This document shows, one piece after another, positions 33,557 through 42,426 of a stretch of DNA of 64,000 nt. Source of the DNA: UBA2272 sp034368805 (GTDB lineage Bacteria > Actinomycetota > Coriobacteriia > Anaerosomatales > Anaerosomataceae); NCBI GenBank assembly GCA_034368805.1, contig JAXMLJ010000044.1:1-64000 (forward strand). The letters run 5' to 3'. The position numbers were made by a program, and so were the translations under genes. Position 1 is the first letter of the stretch; every line of letters begins with the position of its first letter. The notes beneath the pieces were generated by a model, which had not been told where the DNA came from, searched no databases, and saw only the letters and a list, made by a program, of their open reading frames with translations.

Positions 33557-35821
33557 ATGCGATTCCGCGCGACCGGCCTGGTGGCCCTGACGATCGTCTT
33601 CTCGATGCTCTCGCCGCTCCCGGCGATGGCCTGGTCGAACGGGCCGAACGACGGCAACGGCTACGGCACCCACGACTGGGTCATCGACGAAGCGCTCGAC
33701 ATGGTGAACGCGCCGTGGGTCGTGCGCGACGTCGCACTTGCGGCCTCAGACGATCCGGATATGGTGTTCGTCGACGTGGTCAACCACCTGTTCCGCCCCA
33801 CCGGCGGTGGGCGCGGCGGGCCACAACAGGTCGCCGACCGCTACTACGATATGGTCACGGCCTACCAGGCCGGCGACTACAACGAAGCCAGCAAGCAGCT
33901 CGGCTGGCTCTCGCACTACTTCGCGGACATGTCCGTCGTCTACCACGTCGACCTCACGGAAGGCGATTCGACCGAGAGCGCCGAGCACCTGGACTACGAG
34001 CTCGACGTCGACTCCTACCACCGCGACCCGGGCAACGTGTCCAGCTGGATCACATCGCGCGCACGTCTGCCGATCACGGACATCCGCCAGTACACGGTGG
34101 ACTACGCGGTGGGCATCCGCCCGACGTACGCCTCGCTCCGCTCGTCTTACAAGGCGAACGGACTCACCGGCACGGCTCTCACGCTCACGAAACAGAACCT
34201 CAGCGCGGCCGTGAACGGACTCGCCGACATCATCGCGATGGTGCCCTCGGGCAAGGGGATCTCGGGTCCCGGCGTGGTCACGGCCACAGCCCGCAAGGTC
34301 TACGTCACCAACAACATCGGCGTGGCCGTCTACGCCGACTGCACCGATGCCGCCGGCCGGCCGGTCGAGGGCGTTCGTGTCGAGTTCAGGTGGCCACTCC
34401 GGGCCGGGACGCTTGTGGAGACCGCCATCACCGATGCCGAGGGACGCGCGACGAGTTGGGTCGAACTCGGCAACGAGGTACTCGGCAAGGAGATCGTCGT
34501 CACGACGAAGGTGACGTCCGGTGGCCAGATCGCCTCGGACACCGCGATCATCATCCCGACCGACGTGATCGACTACATCAAGGCAGCGGTATCCAACTAC
34601 ACGCCGCTGCAGAACACGCAGGTCACGGCGCACGTCGTCTGCCTGAACGCCGACGGGGAGCCCATCGGGGGCCTGCCCGTCACGTTCATCTGGACCCACC
34701 CGAGCGGCACGGTAACCGGCACGACCACGACCGACGTATTTGGCGTGGCACGCCACCGGCGCAACATCGGCGCGTCTGCCGCCGAACAGGTCGTCCAGGT
34801 CCAGGCGGCGGTTGAGGCGGGCAACACGATCCGCAACTCCTACGCGACGTTCGTGCCGAAGCCCAACCCTGTGCCGCTGCCGTTCACACCGCAGCCGGTC
34901 GCCGGAGCGAACCGCTACGCGACGGCAGCCGCCATCGCGGGCAAGGCGTTTCCGCCAAACGGCGCCACCACCGTGGTCATCGCCACCGGAGAGAACTTCC
35001 CCGACGCGCTCGGCGGCGCGGCATTGGCCGGCGCCTACAACGGACCGATCCTGCTCACGCTGCCCAGGTCGCTGCCTACCGAGGCCACCGACGCGATCAA
35101 ACGACTTGGCGCCACACACGCCATCATCCTCGGCGGAACGGGAGCGGTAGGAACACAGGTCGAGACCGGCCTCCGCGCGGCCGGCATCACCAAGATCGAT
35201 CGCATCAGCGGCTCCAACCGCTACGATACGGCGCGCAAGGTGGCCCAGGCGGCGGCCAAGCAGGCCAACGGCGGCTGGGACGGGACGGCACTCGTGGCCA
35301 CCGGCGCGAACTTCCCCGACGCGCTCGCCGGCTCGTCACTCGCCGCGGCTCGCAGGTGGCCGATCTACCTGGCCGACCCGAAGGGAACCCCCGCCACGCT
35401 CGCGAGCCAGATGAAAGCCGACGGCGTCAAGAAGGTCATCATCCTCGGCGGTACGGGTGCGGTCTCGGCCGCTTACGAAAGCGCACTCCGCTCGGCCATC
35501 GCCGACACGACGCGTCTGGACGGCGCCAACCGCTACGAGACCGGCGTGGAGATCGCCCGATACGGGATCACCTCGGCAGGACTTGTCTGGGACGGCACCT
35601 CGGTGGCGACCGGCGAGAACTACCCGGATGCGCTGGCCGGCGGCATGCTCGCGGCGAAGAAGGGGTCGGTCATCGTTCTGACGACGCCGAAGTCTCTGGC
35701 ACCGTCGACCGGCTCCGCGCTCGGCGCGGCCAAGGCTGAGATCGGCACCGTGTACTACCTCGGCGGCACGGGTGCGGTCTCGCAGGCCGTGCGCGACCAG
35801 ATCAGCCAGACGCTGAAGTAG
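33557..35821 (+). CDS. Secreted zinc-dependent phospholipase C with Ig-like and CWB2 repeats
   Basis: Cell-wall-anchored protein of 754 residues. A signal peptide (1-25) ends in AMA directly before Trp26, so the mature protein starts with Trp as in Clostridium alpha-toxin and Bacillus PLC. Further zinc ligands: His39 (GTHDW), Asp65, His77 (VVNHLFRP), His120, Asp124, His130 (LSHYFADMSVVYH), His144 and Glu148. Spacings match alpha-toxin almost exactly. Two Ig-like domains follow (about 265-440), then three CWB2 repeats (GANRYATAAAI, GSNRYDTARKV, GANRYETGVEI). It should hydrolyse phospholipids at the cell surface. ATG follows AGGAG. Confidence 0.9.
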   Translation: MRFRATGLVALTIVFSMLSPLPAMAWSNGPNDGNGYGTHDWVIDEALDMVNAPWVVRDVALAASDDPDMVFVDVVNHLFRPTGGGRGGPQQVADRYYDMVTAYQAGDYNEASKQLGWLSHYFADMSVVYHVDLTEGDSTESAEHLDYELDVDSYHRDPGNVSSWITSRARLPITDIRQYTVDYAVGIRPTYASLRSSYKANGLTGTALTLTKQNLSAAVNGLADIIAMVPSGKGISGPGVVTATARKVYVTNNIGVAVYADCTDAAGRPVEGVRVEFRWPLRAGTLVETAITDAEGRATSWVELGNEVLGKEIVVTTKVTSGGQIASDTAIIIPTDVIDYIKAAVSNYTPLQNTQVTAHVVCLNADGEPIGGLPVTFIWTHPSGTVTGTTTTDVFGVARHRRNIGASAAEQVVQVQAAVEAGNTIRNSYATFVPKPNPVPLPFTPQPVAGANRYATAAAIAGKAFPPNGATTVVIATGENFPDALGGAALAGAYNGPILLTLPRSLPTEATDAIKRLGATHAIILGGTGAVGTQVETGLRAAGITKIDRISGSNRYDTARKVAQAAAKQANGGWDGTALVATGANFPDALAGSSLAAARRWPIYLADPKGTPATLASQMKADGVKKVIILGGTGAVSAAYESALRSAIADTTRLDGANRYETGVEIARYGITSAGLVWDGTSVATGENYPDALAGGMLAAKKGSVIVLTTPKSLAPSTGSALGAAKAEIGTVYYLGGTGAVSQAVRDQISQTLK

Positions 35822-35827
35822 TCCGCT

Positions 35828-36391
35828 TCACAGCAGCAGCCGCCTGAGCTCGGTCCGCCTCACCCTCCAGTCGGGTACGTAGCGCGCGAGCTCACCGTAG
35901 AACTCCGGACCGTGTCCGGCCTCGCGCATGTGACAGAGCTCGTGGTAGACGACGCTGTCGATGCACTCGACCGGTGCGCGCGCCAACCGGGCGTTGAGCG
36001 ACATGCGGCAGCCCTCGATCAGACTCCCCCAGCGAGACCTCATCACGCGCACCCGAAGCGTCGGCTTCACCTCACCCGGCCGGGCAAATGCTGCCCAGCA
36101 GACATCCAAGCGCTCGGCGAGCAGCCGACGCGCCTCGGCAAGCTCCTTCGGACCGAGCGGGGCCGGCGCGACAACCGGGCCGAGCCGCCCGATCTCCTCA
36201 CGCTTACGCGCAACCCAACCCGCGCGCTCGAGCAGGAGACGCTCGACCTCGCGCTCCGAGACCCGATGCGGCGCCCGCACGAGCAAGGCAGCGTCGGCGC
36301 CCACGACGATGGCAACCGTACGGCGAGCCGACCGGACGATCCCGTACGGGATACGCTCGTCATCGTGAACGATGAAGCGATCGTGAGGCAC
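35828..36391 (-). CDS. YgjP/DUF45-type metal-dependent hydrolase (SprT-like zincin)
   Basis: Protein of about 187 residues. Motif VYHELCHMREAGHGPEF holds the zincin site HELCH with the third ligand downstream, preceded by the family WGSLIEGCRMSLNARL. No signal peptide. GTG at 36391 was chosen because GGAAGG lies upstream; ATG at 36439 is a longer alternative that starts 5 bases from a large palindrome. The family is thought to be a cytosolic protease or nucleoside-phosphate-linked hydrolase; the substrate is unknown. The gene converges with the phospholipase gene (6-base gap). Confidence 0.82.
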   Translation of the reverse strand: MPHDRFIVHDDERIPYGIVRSARRTVAIVVGADAALLVRAPHRVSEREVERLLLERAGWVARKREEIGRLGPVVAPAPLGPKELAEARRLLAERLDVCWAAFARPGEVKPTLRVRVMRSRWGSLIEGCRMSLNARLARAPVECIDSVVYHELCHMREAGHGPEFYGELARYVPDWRVRRTELRRLLL

Positions 36392-36443
36392 AGGTGCCTT
36401 CCGGGCCGGTGGGTCGGCGGGCAGTACAACGGGTATCATAGGG

Positions 36444-36469
36444 CTTCGAGGCCGCATGCGGCCTCGAAG
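36444..36469. repeat. Perfect 26-bp palindrome in a divergent promoter region
   Basis: CTTCGAGGCCGCA followed by its exact reverse complement TGCGGCCTCGAAG, with no loop bases. It lies between the divergent YgjP-like and NatA-like genes. It may be an operator for a dimeric regulator or a cruciform/hairpin element. Confidence 0.75.
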
Positions 36470-36524
36470 TATGAGAGACCGCGCCGGCTCCTGCGGCGTG
36501 TGCGCAGCAAGAAGGGGGTTCCAC

Positions 36525-37271
36525 ATGTCGGCACTACTCGCGGTCAGAGGGCTGCGCAAGTCCTATGGCGAACTCGAAGCCGTCGCGGGGATAGACTTTC
36601 AGATCGCCCCGGGCGAGATCTACGCGCTCATCGGCCCCAACGGGGCGGGCAAGACGACCACGCTTCGCATGGTAGCCACGATCCTGCGTCCTTCCGGGGG
36701 CACGATCGAGGTGGACGGACTCGATGTCGTCAAGGACGCCGACGGGGTGCGCCGCATCATCTCGTACCTGCCCGAGGAGGCCGGCGCCTACAAGAACATG
36801 AAGGCGATCGACTACCTGACCTTCGTGGCACGGATCTTCTTCGCCGAGAAGGGGCGCGTAGCCGAAGCGGTCGAGGTGGCCCGCGAGGTCTCGGGCCTCG
36901 GCGATCGCCTCGATGACAAGCTCGGATCGTACAGCAAGGGCATGAGCCGGAAGCTGCTGCTCGCCCGCACCGTCATGACACGGCCGCGCCTGGCTATCCT
37001 TGACGAGCCGACGAGCGGCCTCGACGTCTTGAACGCACTCGAGATCCGCGACCGGGTGCGCGAACTCGCGCGCCAGGGCATGTCGGTGCTGCTCTCCAGC
37101 CACAACATGCTCGAGATCGAGTACCTCTCCGACCGCGTCGGCATCATCGACCGCGGCGTGATCCGGGACACCGGTACCGCCGCGGAGCTCAAGGCGCGCC
37201 ATGACGCCGACAACCTCGAGACGGTCTTCGGGCATCTGGCGGGCGCCGACCGAGAGGTGGTGGCGCGATGA
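36525..37271 (+). CDS. ABC transporter ATPase, NatA-like
   Basis: ATP-binding subunit of 248 residues. Walker A LIGPNGAGKTTTLRM, the NatA-type signature SYSKGMSRKLLLAR, Walker B LAILDEPTSGLDV, H-loop LLSSHNMLE. The family exports Na+ (NatAB) or various drugs and lipids. ATG follows AAGGGGG with normal spacing and lies 55 bases after a 26-bp palindrome that may control it. It overlaps the permease gene by four bases (ATGA). Confidence 0.9.
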   Translation: MSALLAVRGLRKSYGELEAVAGIDFQIAPGEIYALIGPNGAGKTTTLRMVATILRPSGGTIEVDGLDVVKDADGVRRIISYLPEEAGAYKNMKAIDYLTFVARIFFAEKGRVAEAVEVAREVSGLGDRLDDKLGSYSKGMSRKLLLARTVMTRPRLAILDEPTSGLDVLNALEIRDRVRELARQGMSVLLSSHNMLEIEYLSDRVGIIDRGVIRDTGTAAELKARHDADNLETVFGHLAGADREVVAR

Positions 37272-38557
37272 GGACGTTCGGCGTTTTGCTGCACAAGGAA
37301 CTCCGTGAACTGCTGACGTTTCAGATGCTCGGCCCGTTCGTCGCCATAGTCGTCATCTTCATCGCCCTCGGCGGCGTCATCGGCTCGGCTGGCGACGGCG
37401 ACGGCAGCACGCGCCTCGTCGTCATCGACAACGACCGCTCGGTGGCATCGCACACGGTCATCGCGTCACTCGAGTCGGTCGGTCTCGACGTCACGGTGGT
37501 GGAAGATGCCGAGACGGAAACGGTGATCGCCGGGCACTCCGCTGAAGGCATCGGCCTGTTCGTGACCGTGCCCGAGGGGTTCGCGCCCTCGCTCGACAGC
37601 GACGAGCCGCTGCCTGTTGAGGCGCATGCGGTCATGACCGACTTCTCGTTCCTCGGCATGCAGGGGACCGCCGAGATGCAGGCCGGCCTTGCGACCGCCA
37701 ACCAGGCGCTCGCCACCGCGTTTGCGACGCGGTTCGCGCCGGACGCCCCGCTCGAACTGCTACAGACGCCGCTACACGTCGAGCATCGCGTCACGGTGGG
37801 CGAGGAGACGGCGGCAACGAGCCCGGATGTGGTCGGCGCGTTCATCGCCCAGCAAACCACGTTCATACCGATCGTGCTGTTCATCGTCATCATCTTCGCG
37901 GCCCAGCTCATCGCCACGACGATCGCCACCGAGAAGGAGAACAAGACCCTCGAGACGCTGCTGTCCTACCCTGTGAGCCGCACCTCGCTGGTCACCGCCA
38001 AGATGGTCGCAGCCGGGCTTGTGTCGCTCGTTGCGGCAGCCGCGTACATGCTCGGCATGCAGCAGTACATGGCCGGGCTCGAGGCAGGCCTCGGTGGAGG
38101 CGGCGCCGGCGCGGCGATGCAGGCGTCGCGCGCGGCAATGACCCAGCTCGGTCTCGTGCTCGGTCCCGCCGACTACGTGATGCTCGGGCTCTCGCTGTTC
38201 GCAGGCATCCTGCTCGCGCTCTCGATCGCGATCATCCTCGGCGCGTTCGCCGAGAGCGTGAAGGCCGCGGCAGCGCTCCTCACGCCGCTCATGGTGCTTC
38301 TCATGGTGCCGTACATGCTCACCATGTTCGTGAACCTGAACACCGCATCACCGCTGCTCAAGTGGGGACTGCTCGCAATCCCGTTCACGCATGCGTTCAC
38401 GGCCGCACAGAACCTCTTCCTCGGAAACGACACCGCAGTGTGGCTCGGCATCGGCTACCAGCTGCTCTGGTTCGTCGGCTTCGCGCTGATCGCCGCCCGC
38501 ATCTTCTCCAGCGACCGCATCCTCACCATGAAGCTCGACATACGCCGCAAGAAGTAG
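37268..38557 (+). CDS. ABC-2 transporter permease, NatB-like
   Basis: Membrane subunit of 429 residues. The first helix (FVAIVVIFIALGGVIGSAG) is followed by a large outer domain (about 45-195) and five or six helices at the C-terminal half, including TTIATEKENKTLETLLSYPV, a cytoplasmic loop characteristic of NatB/YhaP proteins. It works with the ATPase encoded just upstream. A weak GACCG/CGGTC hairpin (38559-38575) follows the stop. Confidence 0.88.
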   Translation: MRTFGVLLHKELRELLTFQMLGPFVAIVVIFIALGGVIGSAGDGDGSTRLVVIDNDRSVASHTVIASLESVGLDVTVVEDAETETVIAGHSAEGIGLFVTVPEGFAPSLDSDEPLPVEAHAVMTDFSFLGMQGTAEMQAGLATANQALATAFATRFAPDAPLELLQTPLHVEHRVTVGEETAATSPDVVGAFIAQQTTFIPIVLFIVIIFAAQLIATTIATEKENKTLETLLSYPVSRTSLVTAKMVAAGLVSLVAAAAYMLGMQQYMAGLEAGLGGGGAGAAMQASRAAMTQLGLVLGPADYVMLGLSLFAGILLALSIAIILGAFAESVKAAAALLTPLMVLLMVPYMLTMFVNLNTASPLLKWGLLAIPFTHAFTAAQNLFLGNDTAVWLGIGYQLLWFVGFALIAARIFSSDRILTMKLDIRRKK

Positions 38558-38580
38558 GGACCGCGCGGCCCGGTCAGTCT

Positions 38581-39465
38581 CTAGAGCTTGATGTACACCC
38601 GCGACCTGTCGAGCGCGGAGGTCACCGCATACCAGAACAGCACGTGCGCCGCCGAGTAGCCGAGGGCACCGGCCACCGGCCCGAATGCGGTCACCATGCC
38701 GACCGACAGCGCGCCGATGGCGTTCGTCGCCTCACCCGCAGGCCCGGTCACCTCGAGCGAGCGCAGCCATAGCGTCAGGGCGGCCGCGCCCACGTATGCG
38801 GCGAGGGCGTTCCTCCCCGGGGGAGCCAGCCAGGCGATCAGGCGCTCGCCCCTGAGCCAGTCGGCTATCGCGTAGAACGCCACCAGCATCATAGTCGCCG
38901 CGCCGCTGGTGACCAGGACGAACGAGGCGGTCCGCAGCTTCTTGACGACCGGTAGCGCCACGGGGTCGAGCCACCAGCCGGCCACGAGCGCCGCGAACCC
39001 GCCTATCGCGAGCCACACGAGGGCACGGGCGTTGCGCGGGTAGGCGTGAAGCGTACGGCCGGCCGCGGCGCCGAGCAGCACCTGGCCCGCCGGCGACGCG
39101 AGGCCGAGCAGTCCTTCCGGATCGAACCCGCTCGGATGGAGATGTTCCGCACCGAACACGGTCGTATCCACATACCTCGGCAGACCCTCGAGCGCGCGAA
39201 GCGCCCCCTCGGCTACGACCGGCGGCGTCACCCACAGGAGCGCTGCACTGTGCGCGGCGAGCAGCGCCAGTCCGGCCGCGAGGATCCACCAGGGTTTCAG
39301 CCGCGCGAACGGGGCGGCGATGAGAAGCGAGAGCCCGATGCGTTGCAGCACACCCGGCACGCGAAGCGGATCGCCATACGTGAAGTGATTGAGCACGATC
39401 CCGATCGCCACGAGCGCGGCACCGCAGACCCCCGAACCACACGAACGCGCCGCACACCCTGTCAA
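38581..39465 (-). pseudogene. 5'-truncated DUF5009/HGSNAT-like membrane acyltransferase
   Basis: About 294 residues of a multi-helix protein like heparan-alpha-glucosaminide acetyltransferases (NHFTYGDPLRVPGVLQRIGL, then eight or so hydrophobic helices, PPGRNALAAYVGAAAL). Members normally begin with a conserved helix and LD-RG type region, with HxxWxGxxxxD, about 90 residues upstream. Here that part is missing: only 60 bases separate the frame start from the glnQ stop. The apparent N-terminus (ALTGCAARSCGSGVCG) does not resemble the family. The gene has probably lost its 5' end; whether the remnant is translated is unclear. Confidence 0.6.
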
Positions 39466-39526
39466 AGCTTCTTGCCCGAGTGCCGCACGCGGAAAACGGG
39501 CCGCCGCCCCTGCACGTGCATGGTTC

Positions 39527-40264
39527 CTAGGCGTGCAGGACCTGGCTCAGGAAGGCCTGGGTGCGCTCCTCGGCAGGGTTGGCGAAGAAGGTGTCCGACG
39601 GACCTTCCTCGATGATCATGCCGTCGTCCATCATGATCACGCGGTCGGCCACCTCGCGCGCGAAGCCCATCTCGTGGGTCACCATCACCATGGTCATGCC
39701 ACCCGCGGCGAGGTCCTGGATGACCTGGAGCACTTCGGCCACCAGTTCGGGATCGAGCGCCGAGGTGACCTCGTCGAACAGCATGATCTCCGGATCCATC
39801 GCCAGTGCCCGCGCGATGGCGACGCGCTGCTTCTGACCGCCGGAGAGCTGTGAGGGCCAGGCCTTCTCCTTGTCGGGAAGCCCGACTCTGTCCAGCAGAT
39901 CCCTGGCGACCGCCTTTGCCGTAGCGCGCGAAAGGCCTTTCACACTCTCGGGAGCGATCGTGATGTTGTCGAGAACGTTCTTGTGCGGGAAGAGGTAGAA
40001 GTGCTGGAAGACCATGCCCATCCGCTCGCGGACCTTGTCCAGGTTGTCACGCGCCGGATCGATCGGCTCGCCGTCGAGCAGCACCTCAGAGCCCTCGTCC
40101 GGGAACTCCAGGAAGTTCAGGCAGCGGAGCAACGTCGACTTGCCCGAGCCGGACGGCCCGATGATCACGACCACCTCTCCCTCGGCGATCGTGAGGTCGA
40201 TGCCCTTAAGGACGTGCAGCTCGCCGAAGTGCTTGTGCAGGTTCCGTGTCTCTATGACGTTCAC
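39527..40264 (-). CDS. Polar amino-acid ABC transporter ATPase (GlnQ/HisP-like)
   Basis: ATP-binding subunit of 245 residues. Walker A IIGPSGSGKSTLLRC, Q-loop MVFQHFYLFPHKNVLDN, signature QLSGGQKQRVAIA, Walker B IMLFDEVTSALDPE. The segment after the Q-loop is typical of glutamine/histidine importers. GTG at 40264 overlaps the permease stop by four bases (GTGA). Together with the permease and the binding protein upstream this is a complete importer. Confidence 0.93.
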   Translation of the reverse strand: MNVIETRNLHKHFGELHVLKGIDLTIAEGEVVVIIGPSGSGKSTLLRCLNFLEFPDEGSEVLLDGEPIDPARDNLDKVRERMGMVFQHFYLFPHKNVLDNITIAPESVKGLSRATAKAVARDLLDRVGLPDKEKAWPSQLSGGQKQRVAIARALAMDPEIMLFDEVTSALDPELVAEVLQVIQDLAAGGMTMVMVTHEMGFAREVADRVIMMDDGMIIEEGPSDTFFANPAEERTQAFLSQVLHA

Positions 40265-40929
40265 GTCGTCGCCCTCCTGTCGGGGGTCAGTCGCGCCTCG
40301 AGCCTGTTGACGAGCGCCGTGAAGGCGAGCACGAGTACGAGGTAGTAGAGCCCGGCGATGAGGTACGTCTCGAAGGGGCGGAAGTTCGCCGCCGCCGCCG
40401 TCATGGCAGTGCTGTAGATCTCGGACACGCCGAGGAACGCCACGAGAGACGAGTCCTTGAGCCCGATGATGAACTGATTGCCGAGCGGCGGGATGGCGCG
40501 ACGGAACGACTGCGGCAGGATGATCAGCCGCATCGTCTTGCGCCTCGACATGCCGAGCGAACGCGCGGCCTCGTGCTGACCATTGTCGATACTCTGGATG
40601 GCGCCTCTGAAGATCTCAGCGACGTACGCGCCAGCGTGTATCGCGAGCGCCAACGCTCCTGCCCAAAACGACGTGAGCACCACGATCGACGAGATCCCGA
40701 AGTACAGAAACATCAGCAACACGATGAGCGGTGTCCCGCGCACGATGCCGATGTAGGCATTGGCGATCACGTTGGCAACGGGGTTCTTCGCGAGTTTCAG
40801 GAACGCGAACACCAATCCGATGACCATGGCGAGCAGGAGCGAGACCGCGGTGAGTTGGAGTGTCACCCCGGTGGCGCGCAAGAAGCCGTAGAAGTGCATG
40901 TCGACAACGGACGACAGGGACTCGAACAC
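40261..40929 (-). CDS. Polar amino-acid ABC transporter permease (HisM/GlnP-like)
   Basis: Membrane subunit of about 222 residues with five helices. The EAA loop reads EAARSLGMSRRKTMRLIILP, the contact site for the ATPase. The N-terminus has the family segment FLRATGVTLQLTAVSLLLAM. GTG at 40929 was chosen because AAGGAGG lies seven bases upstream; the longer frame would start in a region with no ribosome binding site. Confidence 0.92.
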   Translation of the reverse strand: MFESLSSVVDMHFYGFLRATGVTLQLTAVSLLLAMVIGLVFAFLKLAKNPVANVIANAYIGIVRGTPLIVLLMFLYFGISSIVVLTSFWAGALALAIHAGAYVAEIFRGAIQSIDNGQHEAARSLGMSRRKTMRLIILPQSFRRAIPPLGNQFIIGLKDSSLVAFLGVSEIYSTAMTAAAANFRPFETYLIAGLYYLVLVLAFTALVNRLEARLTPDRRATT

Positions 40930-41009
40930 GAGCCACCTCCTTCGCTGAGCGGGGCCGACCGAGTCTTCGGCCGGCCCCATCGCAGCTCACAGTGAGAGAG
41001 CGTACGAGC

Positions 41010-41801
41010 TTACTCGCCGAGGATGTTCTCGGGGAACCACCGGAGGCTGATCTCCTCATAGGTCCCATCGGCGATCATGTCCTCAAGCGCCTCGTTGATG
41101 GCGTTCAGTAGCTCGGTGTCGCCCTTCTGCACGGCGATACCCATCTCATCTTGTTCGAGGACGTCGCCGACCGCCTTGATGGCAAGTCCGGACTCGTCCA
41201 TCGCGATGAAGCCGACGAGCTTATCAGTGATCACAGCGTCGAGCCTGCCGGTGGTCAGGTCCTGAAGGGCGACAACGTCGCTCTCATAGGTGGCCACGTT
41301 GTCAGCACCGGTGATGCCCTGCGCGAGCGTAAGATACGTCGAAGCCTTCACGACACCGATCTTGGCGCCGGCGAGGCCGTCAGCGGAGACGATGGTGTCG
41401 TTGTCCGCAGCGACGAACGTCTGAGCGCCCGAGCGGTAGTAGGGACGTGTGAAGTCCACCTGCTCCTTGCGCTCGTCGGTGATCCCATGGCTCGCCACAA
41501 GGGCATCGTAGCGCCCGTCACGCAGGCCCTGGATGAGCGTGTCGAAAGGGATCGGGGACTGCATGTCGGGTGTGCGCCCGATTCTCGCCGCGATCTCGTT
41601 GGCGATGTCCACATCGAACCCGACGATCTCGCCACCCTGGTCGAAGCTGAACGGCTTGTACGCGCCGCTGTTGGCGAAGACGAACGTCTCCGCTCCAGGT
41701 TCGCCCGAGGCGCCATTCTCGGCCTCCGCGCCACAGCCCGTCAGGGCGAGGGACGCTGCCGCAAGTGCGGCGAACAGAAGAACTACCCAGGTACGCTTCA
41801 T
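41010..41801 (-). CDS. Amino-acid-binding lipoprotein of an ABC importer
   Basis: Extracellular solute-binding protein (family 3) of 263 residues. The signal peptide ends in the lipobox ALTGC near residue 23, so it is lipid-anchored. Conserved parts: YKPFSFDQGGEIVGFDVDIA, RPYYRSGAQTFVA, and the C-terminal MGIAVQKGDTELLNAINEAL. Substrate class: polar amino acid; the exact one is not predictable. ATG follows GGGAGGT. First gene of the glnH-P-Q-type operon. Confidence 0.92.
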   Translation of the reverse strand: MKRTWVVLLFAALAAASLALTGCGAEAENGASGEPGAETFVFANSGAYKPFSFDQGGEIVGFDVDIANEIAARIGRTPDMQSPIPFDTLIQGLRDGRYDALVASHGITDERKEQVDFTRPYYRSGAQTFVAADNDTIVSADGLAGAKIGVVKASTYLTLAQGITGADNVATYESDVVALQDLTTGRLDAVITDKLVGFIAMDESGLAIKAVGDVLEQDEMGIAVQKGDTELLNAINEALEDMIADGTYEEISLRWFPENILGE

Positions 41802-42112
41802 GTGTCGACCTCCCGGTCATATCCGGTTACCTGTCGACCCCACGGTCAGCGACCGGGACCCACCTCACACACCTCACTATGCAGATGATCCTGCGCTTTG
41901 TTGCAAAGCAAGCCGCGCCAGCAAGTCTGGCCACATCCAACAAGGGGACGCCCGAGTCTAACATAGGGCTCTGACGTGTGCAAACGCATACTGCATAACC
42001 AGTGGCGATTCTGCGCCGTCTACCTTGCCGTATACCGGTTTATGCATTCTTGATATCACGCCAGTTCTGCGTGGCCCGAACGCAGGTGCTCGCACGGTGC
42101 TACGCTGGCACC
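41802..42112. promoter_or_regulatory. Divergent intergenic region between the amino-acid importer and acylphosphatase
   Basis: 311 bases without a gene and richer in A+T than its surroundings. TGCATAACC (41992-42000) and GGTTTATGCA (42037-42046) form an imperfect inverted pair that could be a regulator site. Minus-strand hexamers TATGTT (near 41960) and CATAGT (near 41880) are possible -10 boxes for the importer but lack well-spaced -35 boxes. No riboswitch fold was recognised. Confidence 0.4.
42101..42106 (+). promoter_or_regulatory. -10 box of a possible leaderless acylphosphatase transcript
   Basis: TACGCT lies six bases before the ATG at 42113, and there is no ribosome binding site. This spacing would put the transcription start at the start codon, as in actinobacterial leaderless genes. 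Confidence 0.4.
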
Positions 42113-42394
42113 ATGACCGACACGCAGACAGTGCGCGCGCACGTCAGGATCACCGGCGCCGTCCAGGGCGTGTACTTCCGGTCGAGTGCCGCCGACGAGG
42201 CCCGCTTCTTCGGTTTGGCAGGGTGGGTTCGCAACACCGCCCAGGGGGTCGAAGCGGTCTTCGAAGGCCCGCGCCCGGCCGTCGAGCAGATGATCGCGTG
42301 GTGTCATGAAGGTCCCCGCCGCGCGCAGGTCGATCGGGTGGATGTCACGTGGGAAGACTCACAGGGGCTGTCGGGGTTCGCCGTGCGCCACTAG
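42113..42394 (+). CDS. acyP: Acylphosphatase
   Basis: Small enzyme of 93 residues that hydrolyses acyl phosphates such as acetyl or carbamoyl phosphate. The family signatures are present: GAVQGVYFRSSAADEARFFG with the phosphate-binding loop and catalytic Arg, then LAGWVRNTAQGVEAVFEG with the catalytic Asn. ATG at 42113 aligns with the usual N-terminus. There is no ribosome binding site, and a -10-like TACGCT just upstream suggests a leaderless mRNA. Because the window encodes carbamate kinase, competition for carbamoyl phosphate is conceivable but speculative. Confidence 0.92.
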   Translation: MTDTQTVRAHVRITGAVQGVYFRSSAADEARFFGLAGWVRNTAQGVEAVFEGPRPAVEQMIAWCHEGPRRAQVDRVDVTWEDSQGLSGFAVRH

Positions 42395-42426
42395 GATCGG
42401 CGGACCTCCTGTAAGACACGCGCGCC

